64,000 nt of DNA from Bacteroidota bacterium (GTDB lineage Bacteria; Bacteroidota; Bacteroidia; AKYH767-A; OLB10). Shown here piece after piece: positions 20,001 to 28,070 of the stretch; within the stretch, counting starts at the first letter, position 1; each line of letters starts with the position of its first letter. The position numbers and the translations under genes were made by a program. Where the stretch lies: assembly GCA_023251535.1 (NCBI GenBank), contig JAHEYP010000001.1, positions 272,178 to 336,177 of the forward strand, read 5' to 3'. The notes under the pieces were generated by a model, which was given only the letters and a program-made list of their open reading frames with translations, had not been told where the DNA came from and made no database searches.

Positions 20001-22842
20001 CAACAGAAGCTCCTTGAGCACCAGTAACAGAATACTCTTTTAAAATAATAGGAGAAGATGATTTGCTTACAGTAGTATTTGTTTGAAGTACCACTAAATT
20101 TCCTGCAGAAAAACTTGATGAATTTACAACTATGTTTATTGTTCTTGCGATACTTGCTCCACAATTATTAGTTGCAATTACACTTAAAGTTCCACCTGTA
20201 GCGCTTAAAGAAAAATCAATAGCAATACTACTCGAGCTACCAATAATTGTTGCACCGGTTCCTGAATAACTCCATGTATATGTTACAGACGAATCTGCTG
20301 GAACAGAATAAATCACACCTGATTGTCCAGGACTAACAAATGAACTGCTTTGTATGAATGAGCCAGGTTGATTTGCAATAGTTTTTACATTAACATGAAC
20401 AGCGTTCGATGTTTTTGCACAAATTCCTTGAGCAATTACTGCATAATAGTCACCCGATTGCTTAACAACTATTGAACTAGTCGTATCACCATTCGACCAT
20501 AAGTAACTAAATCCAGAAGGTGCTTGAAGCATCACTGAATCACCATTACAAAAAGTTAATGAACCTACAATATTAATTGTTGCAGGTATCGATATTACAT
20601 GAATTGTATCGTTTAAAGAACTTACTAATGAAGAAGTAACGCACGATTCAGACGAAGTCATGGTGCAATAAACTATTGTGCTATCAGTAAACAAACTATC
20701 AGTATAGTTAAGGGAATTATTACCAACTGGCAAACCATTCTTATACCATTGATATATCGGAGTCAACCCACTATTCAATCCTTGAGCTGTAAAAGTAATA
20801 GTAGTACCCTCACAAATATTCAATGGTTTATCAGCTGAAATTTGCACAGACGGTTGTACTAATGATTTTACTACAATTGAAATTGTATCAGATGAACTTA
20901 TGCAACCAGATCCATTATTAACTTGAACAGAATAATTTCCTGAAGTTAAAACAGTAATGCTTTGAGTAGTATCACCTGTAGACCATAAATAGGTGCTTCC
21001 CAATGATGAAGTAAGAATCGTTGAATCACCTTGACAAAAACTTAATGGTCCGCTAGAAGAAATCGTAGCAATACCACTACTAATATGAATTGTATCACCA
21101 ATCGAACTAATAATAGCTTGTGAAATACAGCTAGCATTAGAGGTAAGTGTACAGGTAATAACATCCCCCTCTATTAGAGATGAAGAAGAGAAGGTTGAAC
21201 TAGAACCAACTGAGACACCATTGACCTTCCAATCATAGCTTGGGGAACTTCCTCCGTTCGACACTTGGGCTGAAAAAACAATATTCGTCCCGTTACAAAT
21301 AGAGAATCCAGGATTCGCCAAAACAGAAATGGAGGGAGTAACTATTGGATTAACATTTACAATTACATTATTTGAAGTAGATGAACATCCAAATGCATTT
21401 GTAACAACAACCGAATTATCACTTGATGTATTTACTTTAATTGATGAACTTGTATCGCCATTTGACCAGAGATTTGAGTTTCCTGAAGTAACTGATAAGA
21501 TCACTGAATCTCCTTGACAAAAACTCAGTGGCCCAGAAGCTGTAATAATAGAGCTAGGAGTCGCATTAATAACAACTGAAGTTGTTGTTGAAGTTGTTCC
21601 GCACAAGTTCGTAACTGTTAGTGAATAAACACCGGTACCAGCTTCAGCAACTTGACTAATAGAAGGTGATTGTAAAGAGGAAGAAAACGAGTTTGGCCCT
21701 GTCCAAGCATATGTTAATGGAGAGGTTCCGGATATGTTACTTGTCAAATTCAATGTAGTACCACTACACAATGGAGTATTTGAACTAATTGAAGATATGG
21801 TAGGTGCTGTACAATTTGTTTTTGGAGCAAAAGCTATACCTTTTATTATACCACTATTTGAAAGAGTATAAAGCACTAAATTATTCGCTGTAGTAATACT
21901 AATATTAGAGTTATAGCCTGCAACATCTGTAAGTTTAACTACCTTATTGTTAACAGTAGCTCCTGTTCCGCTTGTTACAAAAATGTCAGAACCTACAGTT
22001 TGCTTTTTTGCGCAGATACCAAATCCACCAAAATTTGTTGTATAAGTTGAGTTATCTACCCAAACACCACTCACTAAAGAGTATTTATGAATTACTCCTA
22101 CAGTAGCCGAAGTACTCTCAAGAGTATATAAGATATCAAACTGTGAGCCATTTGCACCGGAAGAAACCAAATAAAAATCTTGGAAAGTAGCATTATTTGT
22201 AAGGCCAGGCAATCCAGTAATTGTTCCAGGAGAAATAGCATTAACAGTATTAACGCAAATAGAAGTAGTTGTTGAACTTTGTATTCCTACATAAACAGTT
22301 CCTCCAAACGATTTCGCTGCTCTTAAATTAGCTACAGTGATTGCCGCAGTTGAATTATTAGTGTATAAACCTCCCTGATCGGCAATAAACCAATTCGAAT
22401 TATCTAATGATGTTGCGCCACGTGTTTGGTTTCCGGAAGTGCCTGTGTAACTTGCTGCAATAGACACTGCGTATGAAGGAGAAATTGCAGCAACTACTCG
22501 AGGATTTAGCGTATTTGCATTGGAAGTTGAGTTGGTGTTATTCACTCCCGTAAATTCTAACAATGAGCCATCATTTGAATTAGCTAAATAACATGTTGAG
22601 GTAGCACTTCCTGAAACCCTTATTGCATTTGCACCTGTACCACTAATATTTAGTGAGTTCACTGGTGTTGTATTTGAAATAGAAGGATTAATTTCAAGTA
22701 TACTTGCCGTAGTATTTGAAGCACTTGCAGCTGCTACTACAATGGCAAGATTACCCGGAGTAAAAGATTGGGCAAAGGATTGGGATGTGACACTCAATAA
22801 ACTACTTAATAATAAAATTAGAAAACTTAGTTTGTTTTTCAT
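17020..22842 (-). CDS. giant secreted protein: Ig/PKD-like repeats, Calx-beta-like, DUF3616-like, dockerin-like tail
   Basis: Secreted or surface protein of 1940 residues. The start at 22842 gives a clean signal peptide (cleavage after SFAQ); an in-frame ATG lies 24 bases earlier. A beta-propeller-like region spans about 30-350. At least four Ig/PKD-like repeats of the form SGPLSFCQGDSxxL...YLWSxGDTxxSIxV follow (about 350-860). A second propeller-like segment is at about 900-1230, then a Calx-beta-like unit (SGDYILSDTTILIPNGATSG). A region resembling DUF3616 (EGMVVGPDSTTMYLGLRAPL) is at about 1480-1800, then one more Ig-like repeat. The end has two calcium-loop repeats, DFNHDNVTNNSDFLTLLGLF and DLDNNGLVNNVDFLILLSQF, resembling dockerin type I. 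No T9SS C-terminal domain is visible. Adhesive or polymer-binding role inferred only. Confidence 0.8.
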   Translation of the reverse strand: MKNKLSFLILLLSSLLSVTSQSFAQSFTPGNLAIVVAAASASNTTASILEINPSISNTTPVNSLNISGTGANAIRVSGSATSTCYLANSNDGSLLEFTGVNNTNSTSNANTLNPRVVAAISPSYAVSIAASYTGTSGNQTRGATSLDNSNWFIADQGGLYTNNSTAAITVANLRAAKSFGGTVYVGIQSSTTTSICVNTVNAISPGTITGLPGLTNNATFQDFYLVSSGANGSQFDILYTLESTSATVGVIHKYSLVSGVWVDNSTYTTNFGGFGICAKKQTVGSDIFVTSGTGATVNNKVVKLTDVAGYNSNISITTANNLVLYTLSNSGIIKGIAFAPKTNCTAPTISSISSNTPLCSGTTLNLTSNISGTSPLTYAWTGPNSFSSSLQSPSISQVAEAGTGVYSLTVTNLCGTTSTTTSVVINATPSSIITASGPLSFCQGDSVILSVTSGNSNLWSNGDTSSSIKVNTSSDNSVVVTNAFGCSSTSNNVIVNVNPIVTPSISVLANPGFSICNGTNIVFSAQVSNGGSSPSYDWKVNGVSVGSSSTFSSSSLIEGDVITCTLTSNASCISQAIISSIGDTIHISSGIATISSSGPLSFCQGDSTILTSSLGSTYLWSTGDTTQSITVLTSGNYSVQVNNGSGCISSSDTISIVVKSLVQPSVQISADKPLNICEGTTITFTAQGLNSGLTPIYQWYKNGLPVGNNSLNYTDSLFTDSTIVYCTMTSSESCVTSSLVSSLNDTIHVISIPATINIVGSLTFCNGDSVMLQAPSGFSYLWSNGDTTSSIVVKQSGDYYAVIAQGICAKTSNAVHVNVKTIANQPGSFIQSSSFVSPGQSGVIYSVPADSSVTYTWSYSGTGATIIGSSSSIAIDFSLSATGGTLSVIATNNCGASIARTINIVVNSSSFSAGNLVVLQTNTTVSKSSSPIILKEYSVTGAQGASVVLPSTGVNAIQTAGVYGGSEGFLTTSTDGKYLVVSGYNTSASFADITGTTSSTVPRVIGKVTASGSYVPFATSNLFYNLNDIRGGVSDGTNFWASGASVANVDGINYFGPGTQIGLATGAVPPKSYGIRIFNGEIYYSTQKAGPSNTASQLGIFKLSGGLPTSGSVTVSQVINTGTIIPEDFSFNPSLDVCYIAVNLNTSAGGVQKWIMSGSTWSLAYTLGTGASNIGAYGIIVDYTQSSPIIYATTFETTGNRVVKIIDNGVGSTATTIVPATVGVFNKGISFSPIETGIPTVTLSASKDSAFESTSSIVNIIATSSAPVIGNQYVKLSISGLGITSGDYILSDTTILIPNGATSGSVSFTVVNDATDEGTEIALFTISNPSTGIQLGNVVSTSLKLIDDDSNNAPVISMHVSTSNYIDNGNLVSPSPFGLSGVIGDLTDPAAHEGINFLISDIETSDSSLTLSVSSSNQLVVADSNVIISGLGAIRNVKIIPTAVGYSNITVSVSDGLLSTSYVINFAASSADPVLNVNKEFWHTGMSDGSDAVALDQNFYVVGDDELNLLNVYSRHHSGLQVKSYNYTSSLALPDPGKPEVDVEAGTRSMKIANRVYWTGSMSNGKLPYDNKPNRDRFFATDINGTGDSTSFTFVGYYNFRSSLLAWGDANGYNFTASAAAGVNSKAMAGFSLEGMVVGPDSTTMYLGLRAPLVPTNFRHNAVIVPVLNFEAWFNNGSPTGNPTFGNPIELNLDFRGIRDITRLNNGTYIIVAGSPIDDGGVNNLYKWSGYADDAPLLISNPIGGILNVEGLMQGVDSTGALSSNSLQIITDGGANILYQDSVEAKDFGDYKLRKFRSDIVENLDLDICSNYNASITPSGSTSICYGSSVTLSAPSGSHNTYLWSTGDTTQAITVDSIQSYSVTVSNSRLGCVATSTPVNITPALVSDFNHDNVTNNSDFLTLLGLFNQNCTCTQDLDNNGLVNNVDFLILLSQFNHTCP

Positions 22843-23357
22843 TGAATTAGAATTTTGGTCCGACAAAGTACCTTCTTTAAATCGCTATTTAAATTACCGT
22901 TCATTTAAAGAATCATTAACCTATTTACAGTTTAATGTTATCTAAAACCAAAAAAATCATTAACACTCAAGAAAAATCGGAAGGCAAACAATAGGCAAAA
23001 TATTTTTCATGTTTTTACCGATGGGAATATTTCGCCAACTATACTAGGTTCGTGGCCCATAGAAAACCTTTAATAAAATGACCACACAAAATATCAGAAG
23101 TATTCGATGCCTTAACATTAATTCACATTTCAAAGCTACATTAACTAATTGTTATTTCATTTCGACAGGATAGCTTTTTACTAATCTAAACTACTTACCC
23201 CCTAACTTTAATTAGTTTTTCAGCTACGTATTGTGTTTGTTTCATCTTTAAAGATAGGACGAAGGTTACATTTACGCATAACATCATTTTTCGCGATAAG
23301 TCATTCGATAGTTTTACTTCGATTTCAAACTAAATCGAACATAAAAACTATCATAAA
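22843..23357. other. 515-base intergenic region between divergent secreted-protein genes
   Basis: AT-rich, with no open frame that looks coding. On the minus strand TACTTTG (22864-22870) resembles the -7 consensus but is one base short. On the plus side the last 50 bases form a strong inverted repeat (listed separately). I see no riboswitch or RNA gene. The length is unusual for this compact stretch and suits two regulated promoters. Confidence 0.5.
23307..23352 (+). repeat. long inverted repeat/hairpin just before the beta-helix gene
   Basis: The outer arms GATAGTTTT and AAAACTATC pair over 9 bp. After a small internal loop, TTCGATTT and AAATCGAA pair over 8 bp around a 6-base loop. The structure ends 5 bases before the ATG at 23358. 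It could be an operator or an RNA hairpin covering the ribosome entry site. There is no T run, so it is not a terminator. Confidence 0.7.
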
Positions 23358-24389
23358 ATGAAAAAACAATCTCTACTCCTAACCTTCGCGTTACTTGTAT
23401 TCTCGATAGCCGCAAAAGCCACTGTCATAACAGTATCTAATAGTCCAATTTCAGGCGGACAATATACGGATGCGCAAACTGCTATTAACGCTGCATTAGT
23501 TGACGATACTATTTATTTACATGGTTCAGGAATTTCTTATGGAAATCTTACTATTACCAAACGCATAACATTAATAGGCGCAGGATATAATCCAACGGGT
23601 ACACAGTTCGTACAGCCTACGATAGTTGGATCAGTTTCGTTAGACACCGTAGCATTTACTAATCCTGTAAGTGGATTACATATCATCGGAATACAAGCGA
23701 ACGACTTTTCGACTTACAATCCTATTAACAACGTACATTTTGAAAGATGTGCAGGTACGTTTAATTATGTGAGAGGGGACGGATGGATTGTTGAGCATTG
23801 CATTATTTATTCTTTTTATTGCTTTAGCACACCATTTAGCAGCAGAATACTTCGCAATAATATTATCTACGGTAGTGGTGCAATTAGTTTCAACGGAGCA
23901 ACAAATGGTGCAGGAATGTTGATTGATCATAATATTATTCAAGGCACTATCAGTTACCTTCAATATGCAGTAATTACAAATAATGTTTTTACTTTTAGTG
24001 GAATAGCCAATTCGGCTGGAAACTCTTTTAATACATATAACAACAATATCACTGTAAACACAGTTCCCGATGCGATTCCTCTAACAAATAATTCAGGAAG
24101 CGGTAATATCAACAATGCTAATCCAGCAACAATATTTATTGGTAACGTAACTTCAGCACAAAGCTATCCGGCGTTACTTAATGTTAACTGGCACCTCACT
24201 CCTACTTCACCTGGACATAATGCTGCTACCGATGGAACTGATGTTGGTATTTATGGTGGAGCTAATCCGATGCTGAATTTAACTGGTGCTTCAACACTTC
24301 CACAGATGACAGAGTTGAATATTCAAAACCCAAGCTTACCAGTAAACGGAACATTGAACTATCAATTCAAAGCTCGCAAGCAGAATTAA
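23358..24389 (+). CDS. secreted right-handed beta-helix-like protein
   Basis: A 343-residue exported protein with a signal peptide (residues about 1-21, ending AAKA). The body starts with ISGGQYTDAQTAINAALVDD, the usual opening of pectate-lyase-like beta-helix proteins, followed by short strand repeats rich in Asn and Ile (NNIIYGSG, DHNIIQGT, NNNITVNT). This points to a parallel beta-helix of about 280 residues. No catalytic residues of a known polysaccharide lyase stand out, and no T9SS sorting domain is obvious at the C-terminus. It is followed after 29 bases by a T9SS cargo gene, so the two are probably co-transcribed. A structural or adhesive surface role is as likely as an enzymatic one. 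Confidence 0.7.
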   Translation: MKKQSLLLTFALLVFSIAAKATVITVSNSPISGGQYTDAQTAINAALVDDTIYLHGSGISYGNLTITKRITLIGAGYNPTGTQFVQPTIVGSVSLDTVAFTNPVSGLHIIGIQANDFSTYNPINNVHFERCAGTFNYVRGDGWIVEHCIIYSFYCFSTPFSSRILRNNIIYGSGAISFNGATNGAGMLIDHNIIQGTISYLQYAVITNNVFTFSGIANSAGNSFNTYNNNITVNTVPDAIPLTNNSGSGNINNANPATIFIGNVTSAQSYPALLNVNWHLTPTSPGHNAATDGTDVGIYGGANPMLNLTGASTLPQMTELNIQNPSLPVNGTLNYQFKARKQN

Positions 24390-24418
24390 TCAATTTCATC
24401 TGACAAAAATATGTTCAT

Positions 24419-25687
24419 ATGAAAAAGATCATTCAAAAATGGAGTATTCTGCTGATGATACTTTCAGCATACTCCGGCTACGGACAACAGATAAATCGAG
24501 GGGAATATTTTATCGATACTGATCCCGGTGTAGGTAATGGTACTGCCATAACAATTACTTCTGCCGATTCTGTTGATATTTCGAGCAGCATCAATTTAAC
24601 GGGAATAAGTCCCGGATTTCATACACTGCACGTACGTGTGCGATACAATAATACAGGCATACGCGAATGGAGTTTATTCGAAGGTCGCAGGTTTTATATC
24701 AACCCGTCTTCTAACGGTAGTGCATCACCGCAAGTTGTCGCAGCTGAACGTTTCATTGATACAGATCCGGGGTTAGGAAACGGGACGCCTATCAATACAG
24801 GTGCAGCTGCCGATTCAATTACAAAATCTGCAACATTAAGCACTAACGGATTGGCACCAGGATTTCATCATTTATTCGTTAGAGTAAAAGATGCTTCAGG
24901 CAAATGGAGTTTATATGAGCCTCGCGTTTTTTATATTATTCCTCCTTCTACTGCGAATCAAGCTCAAATTGCTTCGGCAGAATATTTCTTTGATGTAGAT
25001 CCGGGCTTGGGCAACGGGACGTCTGTTGCAACAGGAGCAAATGCCGACTCAATTAATATTTCTTCAACTGCATCAATAGCGGGATTAACAGAAGGATTTC
25101 ATCATTTCTTTGTTAGAGTAAAAAGCACTGATGGCATCTGGAGTTTATACGCTGCGCGAAATTTTTACATCAATGCTTCTGGAACAATTGTAAGCGCTCA
25201 GATATCAAATGCTGAATACTTCTATGATACCGATCCGGGAGAAGGCAATGGAACAGCTGTTACTCCATCTTTCTCTCCTGCAGATTCAGTGAATATTTCC
25301 GCCAATACTGTAGTCACAGGATTAACACCCGGATATCATTACATGTTTGTTAGAGCACAAGACCAAGATGGAAAATGGAGTTTGCCGGTTTCAGATACTT
25401 TATGGATCGGTACTGCGGGCATAAACGAATTGGTAGCTAATACTAATGTTAATTTGAGTCCGAATCCTGTTCAATCATCTTGCATTATTTCATATCATGG
25501 AGTTCAACCGAATTCCTATTTAAAATTATGCGACCTTTCAGGAAGAGTTGTTTACAATGAAAGCCTCCAAGGACAAGAAGGCAAACAATTTATCACATTA
25601 CCCGAACTAGCCAATGGAGTTTATTATTGGACTACCTACAGCGGATATAAAAATTCTGCCAAAGGAAAAATAATAGTCGCACATTAA
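24419..25687 (+). CDS. secreted protein with four tandem repeats and T9SS type A sorting domain
   Basis: A 422-residue exported protein with a signal peptide (residues about 1-22, ending GYGQ). Four tandem repeats of about 78 residues each open with AEYFxDTDPGxGNGT and close with PGFHHLFVRVKDxxGKWS and a YxxRxFYI-type strand. The C-terminal part of about 75 residues begins NLSPNPVQSS and ends KGKIIVAH, with the inner motif LSGRVVYNE. It is a type A T9SS sorting domain, so the protein should cross the outer membrane by T9SS and be attached to the surface or released. It probably shares the operon of the beta-helix gene and is followed by a strong terminator. The repeat unit matches no domain I know by name. 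Confidence 0.82.
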   Translation: MKKIIQKWSILLMILSAYSGYGQQINRGEYFIDTDPGVGNGTAITITSADSVDISSSINLTGISPGFHTLHVRVRYNNTGIREWSLFEGRRFYINPSSNGSASPQVVAAERFIDTDPGLGNGTPINTGAAADSITKSATLSTNGLAPGFHHLFVRVKDASGKWSLYEPRVFYIIPPSTANQAQIASAEYFFDVDPGLGNGTSVATGANADSINISSTASIAGLTEGFHHFFVRVKSTDGIWSLYAARNFYINASGTIVSAQISNAEYFYDTDPGEGNGTAVTPSFSPADSVNISANTVVTGLTPGYHYMFVRAQDQDGKWSLPVSDTLWIGTAGINELVANTNVNLSPNPVQSSCIISYHGVQPNSYLKLCDLSGRVVYNESLQGQEGKQFITLPELANGVYYWTTYSGYKNSAKGKIIVAH

Positions 25688-25695
25688 TGTTAAGT

Positions 25696-25730
25696 AAAAG
25701 CCCCGTTGATTTTTCACGGGGCTTTTTATT
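25696..25730 (+). terminator. intrinsic terminator after the four-repeat T9SS gene
   Basis: Stem AGCCCCGT / ACGGGGCT (25699-25706 and 25716-25723), flanked by A and T runs. Confidence 0.88.
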
Positions 25731-25770
25731 TAAACGTCAACCAATAATACTTTCAGTCTTCATCAGCATA

Positions 25771-26274
25771 TTATTGCTTATACCCTATTTTTCTTCTAGG
25801 CTTTTCCTCTTGAATAAGTAATTGCTTCACCATAGAAAATACATATTGAATTTCTTTGCTATGATCACTTAGTTGATTTTCTATTTTTTCGATTTTATAA
25901 AGTATATCTTTTTGAGAGGTTAGCATTTCCCTCATCTTAACGAACACATCAATAATTCTGATACTTACTTGAATTGCCACTTCGCTTCTCAATACATTAG
26001 AAAGCATCAATACTCCATGTTCGCTAAAAGCATAAGGAAGATATTTTGAATGAGCTCCTTGTTTTAAGGTCGCAAATTGCGACCTTAAAACAAGGTATTC
26101 CTCTTTGGTCAGTTCAAACATAAAGTGAGAAGGAAACCTGCTGATATTTCTTTTCACTTGCTCCTTTAAACGTTTCGTTTCCACGCCATACATATCTGCT
26201 AAGTCACTATCAAGAATCACCTTAACGCCTCGGACATAGCGAATCTTACGAATAATTATTTCTTCAGGTATCAT
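25771..26274 (-). CDS. ORF6N domain-containing protein (KilA-N-related)
   Basis: A 167-residue protein. Residues about 1-90 form the ORF6N DNA-binding domain found in phage and bacterial KilA-N-type proteins. Recognisable blocks are VILDSDLADMYGVETKRLKE, NISRFPSHFMFEL and YLPYAFSEHGVLMLSNVL. The tail is a helical, coiled-coil-like stretch with KIEKIENQLSDHSKEI. The ATG at 26274 is preferred; an in-frame ATG at 26298 would overlap comM by 13 bases. The codons for LVLRSQFATLKQ form a perfect 39-bp palindrome. Such genes are common single copies in Bacteroidota chromosomes. The role is unknown, probably a regulator of mobile-element ancestry. It sits directly after comM. Confidence 0.8.
   Translation of the reverse strand: MIPEEIIIRKIRYVRGVKVILDSDLADMYGVETKRLKEQVKRNISRFPSHFMFELTKEEYLVLRSQFATLKQGAHSKYLPYAFSEHGVLMLSNVLRSEVAIQVSIRIIDVFVKMREMLTSQKDILYKIEKIENQLSDHSKEIQYVFSMVKQLLIQEEKPRRKIGYKQ
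26057..26095. repeat. perfect 39-bp palindrome inside the ORF6N gene
   Basis: Two 19-base arms, CCTTGTTTTAAGGTCGCAA (26057-26075) and its exact reverse complement (26077-26095), flank a single central base. It lies wholly within coding sequence in frame. Confidence 0.97.
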
Positions 26275-26285
26275 ATTCTTCTGTT

Positions 26286-27824
26286 TTACCCTGCCCATCC
26301 GTCGCGGTCGAGACTCCTATATAAAATCGCCTCGGCTAAGTGCTCTGTCATTATATCCTCACTATTTGCTAAATCGGCAATCGTTCTTGCGACCTTTAGA
26401 ATTCGATCATAAGCCCGAGCTGATAATCCCAAGCGATCCATTGCCGTTTTTAACATCTCATTACTTTCATTATTGATCTTGCATACCTTTCGCAGCATCC
26501 TCGACGACATCTGAGCGTTGCAATAAACACCTTCCATTCCTTCAAATCGCCTTTCCTGAATGATTCTAGCCCCTACAACGCGTTCTCGTATACTACTGCT
26601 ACTCTCAGAGAGTCGACTTTTAGAAAGCTCGCTAAAAGGCACAGGAATCACTTCTACATGCAAGTCGATGCGATCGAGCAATGGCCCTGATAAGCGATTA
26701 AGGTATTTCTGAACGACACCTGGAGCGCATACACATTCCTTTTCGGGGTGATTGTAAAATCCGCATGGACAAGGATTCATACTCGATACCAACATAAAAC
26801 TTGCTGGATATTCTACTGAAAACTTCGCGCGCGAGATGGTTACTTTTCTTTCTTCTAAGGGTTGACGCATCACTTCGAGAACGGTGCGTTTAAACTCCGG
26901 AAGTTCATCAAGGAATAATACTCCGTTGTGAGCAAGTGATATTTCCCCCGGCTGCGGATTACCTCCACCTCCTACCAATGCAATATCGCTGATGGTATGA
27001 TGCGGTGATCGAAACGGACGCGTTGTAATTACGCCTCTATGCTTCGCGACTTTTCCGGCTACCGAATGAATCTTTGTTGTTTCGAGTGATTCCTCTAAAG
27101 TGAGGGGCGGTAGAATAGTAGGAAGTCGTTTTGCAAGCATCGTTTTACCTGCTCCTGGAGGTCCAATTAATATTACATTATGTCCGCCTGCAGCTGCAAT
27201 TTCTAAAGCGCGTTTAATATTTTCTTGGCCTTTCACATCCGAAAAATCGAATTCGATTTCTTGCTGATCACGTACAAACTCTTCTCGGATATCCACCACC
27301 GTTAGTTGTGTATCATAATGCCCTTCGAAGAAGTTAATTACCTCTTGCAATGTTTTCATTCCGTAAACTTCGAGCCCTTGTACTACTGCTGCTTCACGGG
27401 CATTCTCTTCAGGCAAAATGATTCCTTTGAATCCGTCGTTTTTCGCTTGCACAGCAATGGGCAATGCTCCACGAATAGGAAGCAGATGTCCGTCGAGCGA
27501 CAATTCACCCATAATGATATAATCATCAAAATTAGTTGCCGCAATTTGCTCCGATGCAGAGAGTATACAAAGAGCAATCGGCAAATCATAAGCCGAACCT
27601 TCCTTGCGAATATCGGCGGGAGCCAAGTTGATTACAATACGTTTCCCGGGCCAACGATAGTTGTTCGTTTTCAAGGCAGCCTCGATCCGCTGCTGACTTT
27701 CTTTGATGGCGTTATCGGGCAAACCGACCAAAAAAACTTTTACGCCATTGGTCATGTGCACTTCAATTACAATATTGATAGCCGACACTCCATTGAGTGC
27801 GCTTCCATAAGCTTTAACAAGCAT
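26286..27824 (-). CDS. comM: ComM/YifB family Mg-chelatase-like AAA+ ATPase
   Basis: Cytosolic AAA+ protein of 512 residues. In naturally transformable bacteria ComM is a hexameric helicase that promotes branch migration during integration of incoming DNA. The order is typical: an N-terminal Lon-protease-like domain (about 1-180, including [14 protein letters not shown]), then Walker [16 protein letters not shown], Walker [10 protein letters not shown], the [12 protein letters not shown] block, a Cys cluster [15 protein letters not shown], and a C-terminal Mg_chelatase_C domain ([19 protein letters not shown]). Length matches the family. A -7 element lies about 48 bases upstream (27872-27880). 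The ORF6N gene follows. Confidence 0.93.
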   Translation of the reverse strand: MLVKAYGSALNGVSAINIVIEVHMTNGVKVFLVGLPDNAIKESQQRIEAALKTNNYRWPGKRIVINLAPADIRKEGSAYDLPIALCILSASEQIAATNFDDYIIMGELSLDGHLLPIRGALPIAVQAKNDGFKGIILPEENAREAAVVQGLEVYGMKTLQEVINFFEGHYDTQLTVVDIREEFVRDQQEIEFDFSDVKGQENIKRALEIAAAGGHNVILIGPPGAGKTMLAKRLPTILPPLTLEESLETTKIHSVAGKVAKHRGVITTRPFRSPHHTISDIALVGGGGNPQPGEISLAHNGVLFLDELPEFKRTVLEVMRQPLEERKVTISRAKFSVEYPASFMLVSSMNPCPCGFYNHPEKECVCAPGVVQKYLNRLSGPLLDRIDLHVEVIPVPFSELSKSRLSESSSSIRERVVGARIIQERRFEGMEGVYCNAQMSSRMLRKVCKINNESNEMLKTAMDRLGLSARAYDRILKVARTIADLANSEDIMTEHLAEAILYRSLDRDGWAG

Positions 27825-27871
27825 AATAAAATAATTTTCGAACCGATAAAAAACGAGTTCATGATGAGGTG

Positions 27872-27880
27872 CAAAAATAA
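27872..27880 (-). promoter_or_regulatory. -7 element for comM
   Basis: Minus-strand TATTTTTGC on complement of 27871-27879 fits TAnnTTTG; the ATG at 27824 is about 47 bases on. Confidence 0.5.
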
Positions 27881-27970
27881 GTTGGGGGAAGGAGAATAGG
27901 CGTTTACAAGTACTTAATTTTATAAAGGATGCATGATGTCAAATATCTGCCATCTATCATCTACTATCGA

Positions 27971-28012
27971 TCATCAATCATCAATCATCAATCATCAATC
28001 ATCGATCATCAA
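27971..28012. repeat. short tandem repeat, six TCATCAA units
   Basis: Six adjacent 7-base units, five exact TCATCAA and one TCATCGA (the fifth). More degenerate copies extend upstream to about 27950. It lies between comM and the terminator of the next gene, outside coding sequence. Confidence 0.95.
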
Positions 28013-28015
28013 TTA

Positions 28016-28052
28016 AAAAAAAATCCCGACCACAAATGTGATCGGGATTTTC
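28016..28052 (-). terminator. intrinsic terminator of the GEVED/T9SS gene
   Basis: Stem AAAATCCCGA / TCGGGATTTT (28020-28029 and 28042-28051) with an inner CAC/GTG pairing. On the minus strand it runs into a T tract. Confidence 0.85.
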
Positions 28053-28070
28053 TTTTAATGATTTTAAAAA

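Noticed and set aside
17020..22842. Frameshift or assembly error in the very long secreted protein gene
   Set aside because: The frame is open throughout, with regular repeats, a signal peptide at the start and a coherent terminal domain.
25771..26298. Prophage remnant suggested by the ORF6N gene
   Set aside because: No integrase, structural genes, attachment repeats or change in composition around it; single ORF6N genes are common in this phylum.
27306..27899. A 197-residue plus-strand frame antisense to comM
   Set aside because: It lies wholly opposite a strongly supported ComM and its upstream region, has no domain signature and no promoter; a shadow of the real frame.
27961..28014. Possible CRISPR array
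   Set aside because: Units are 7 bases with no spacers; a plain tandem repeat.
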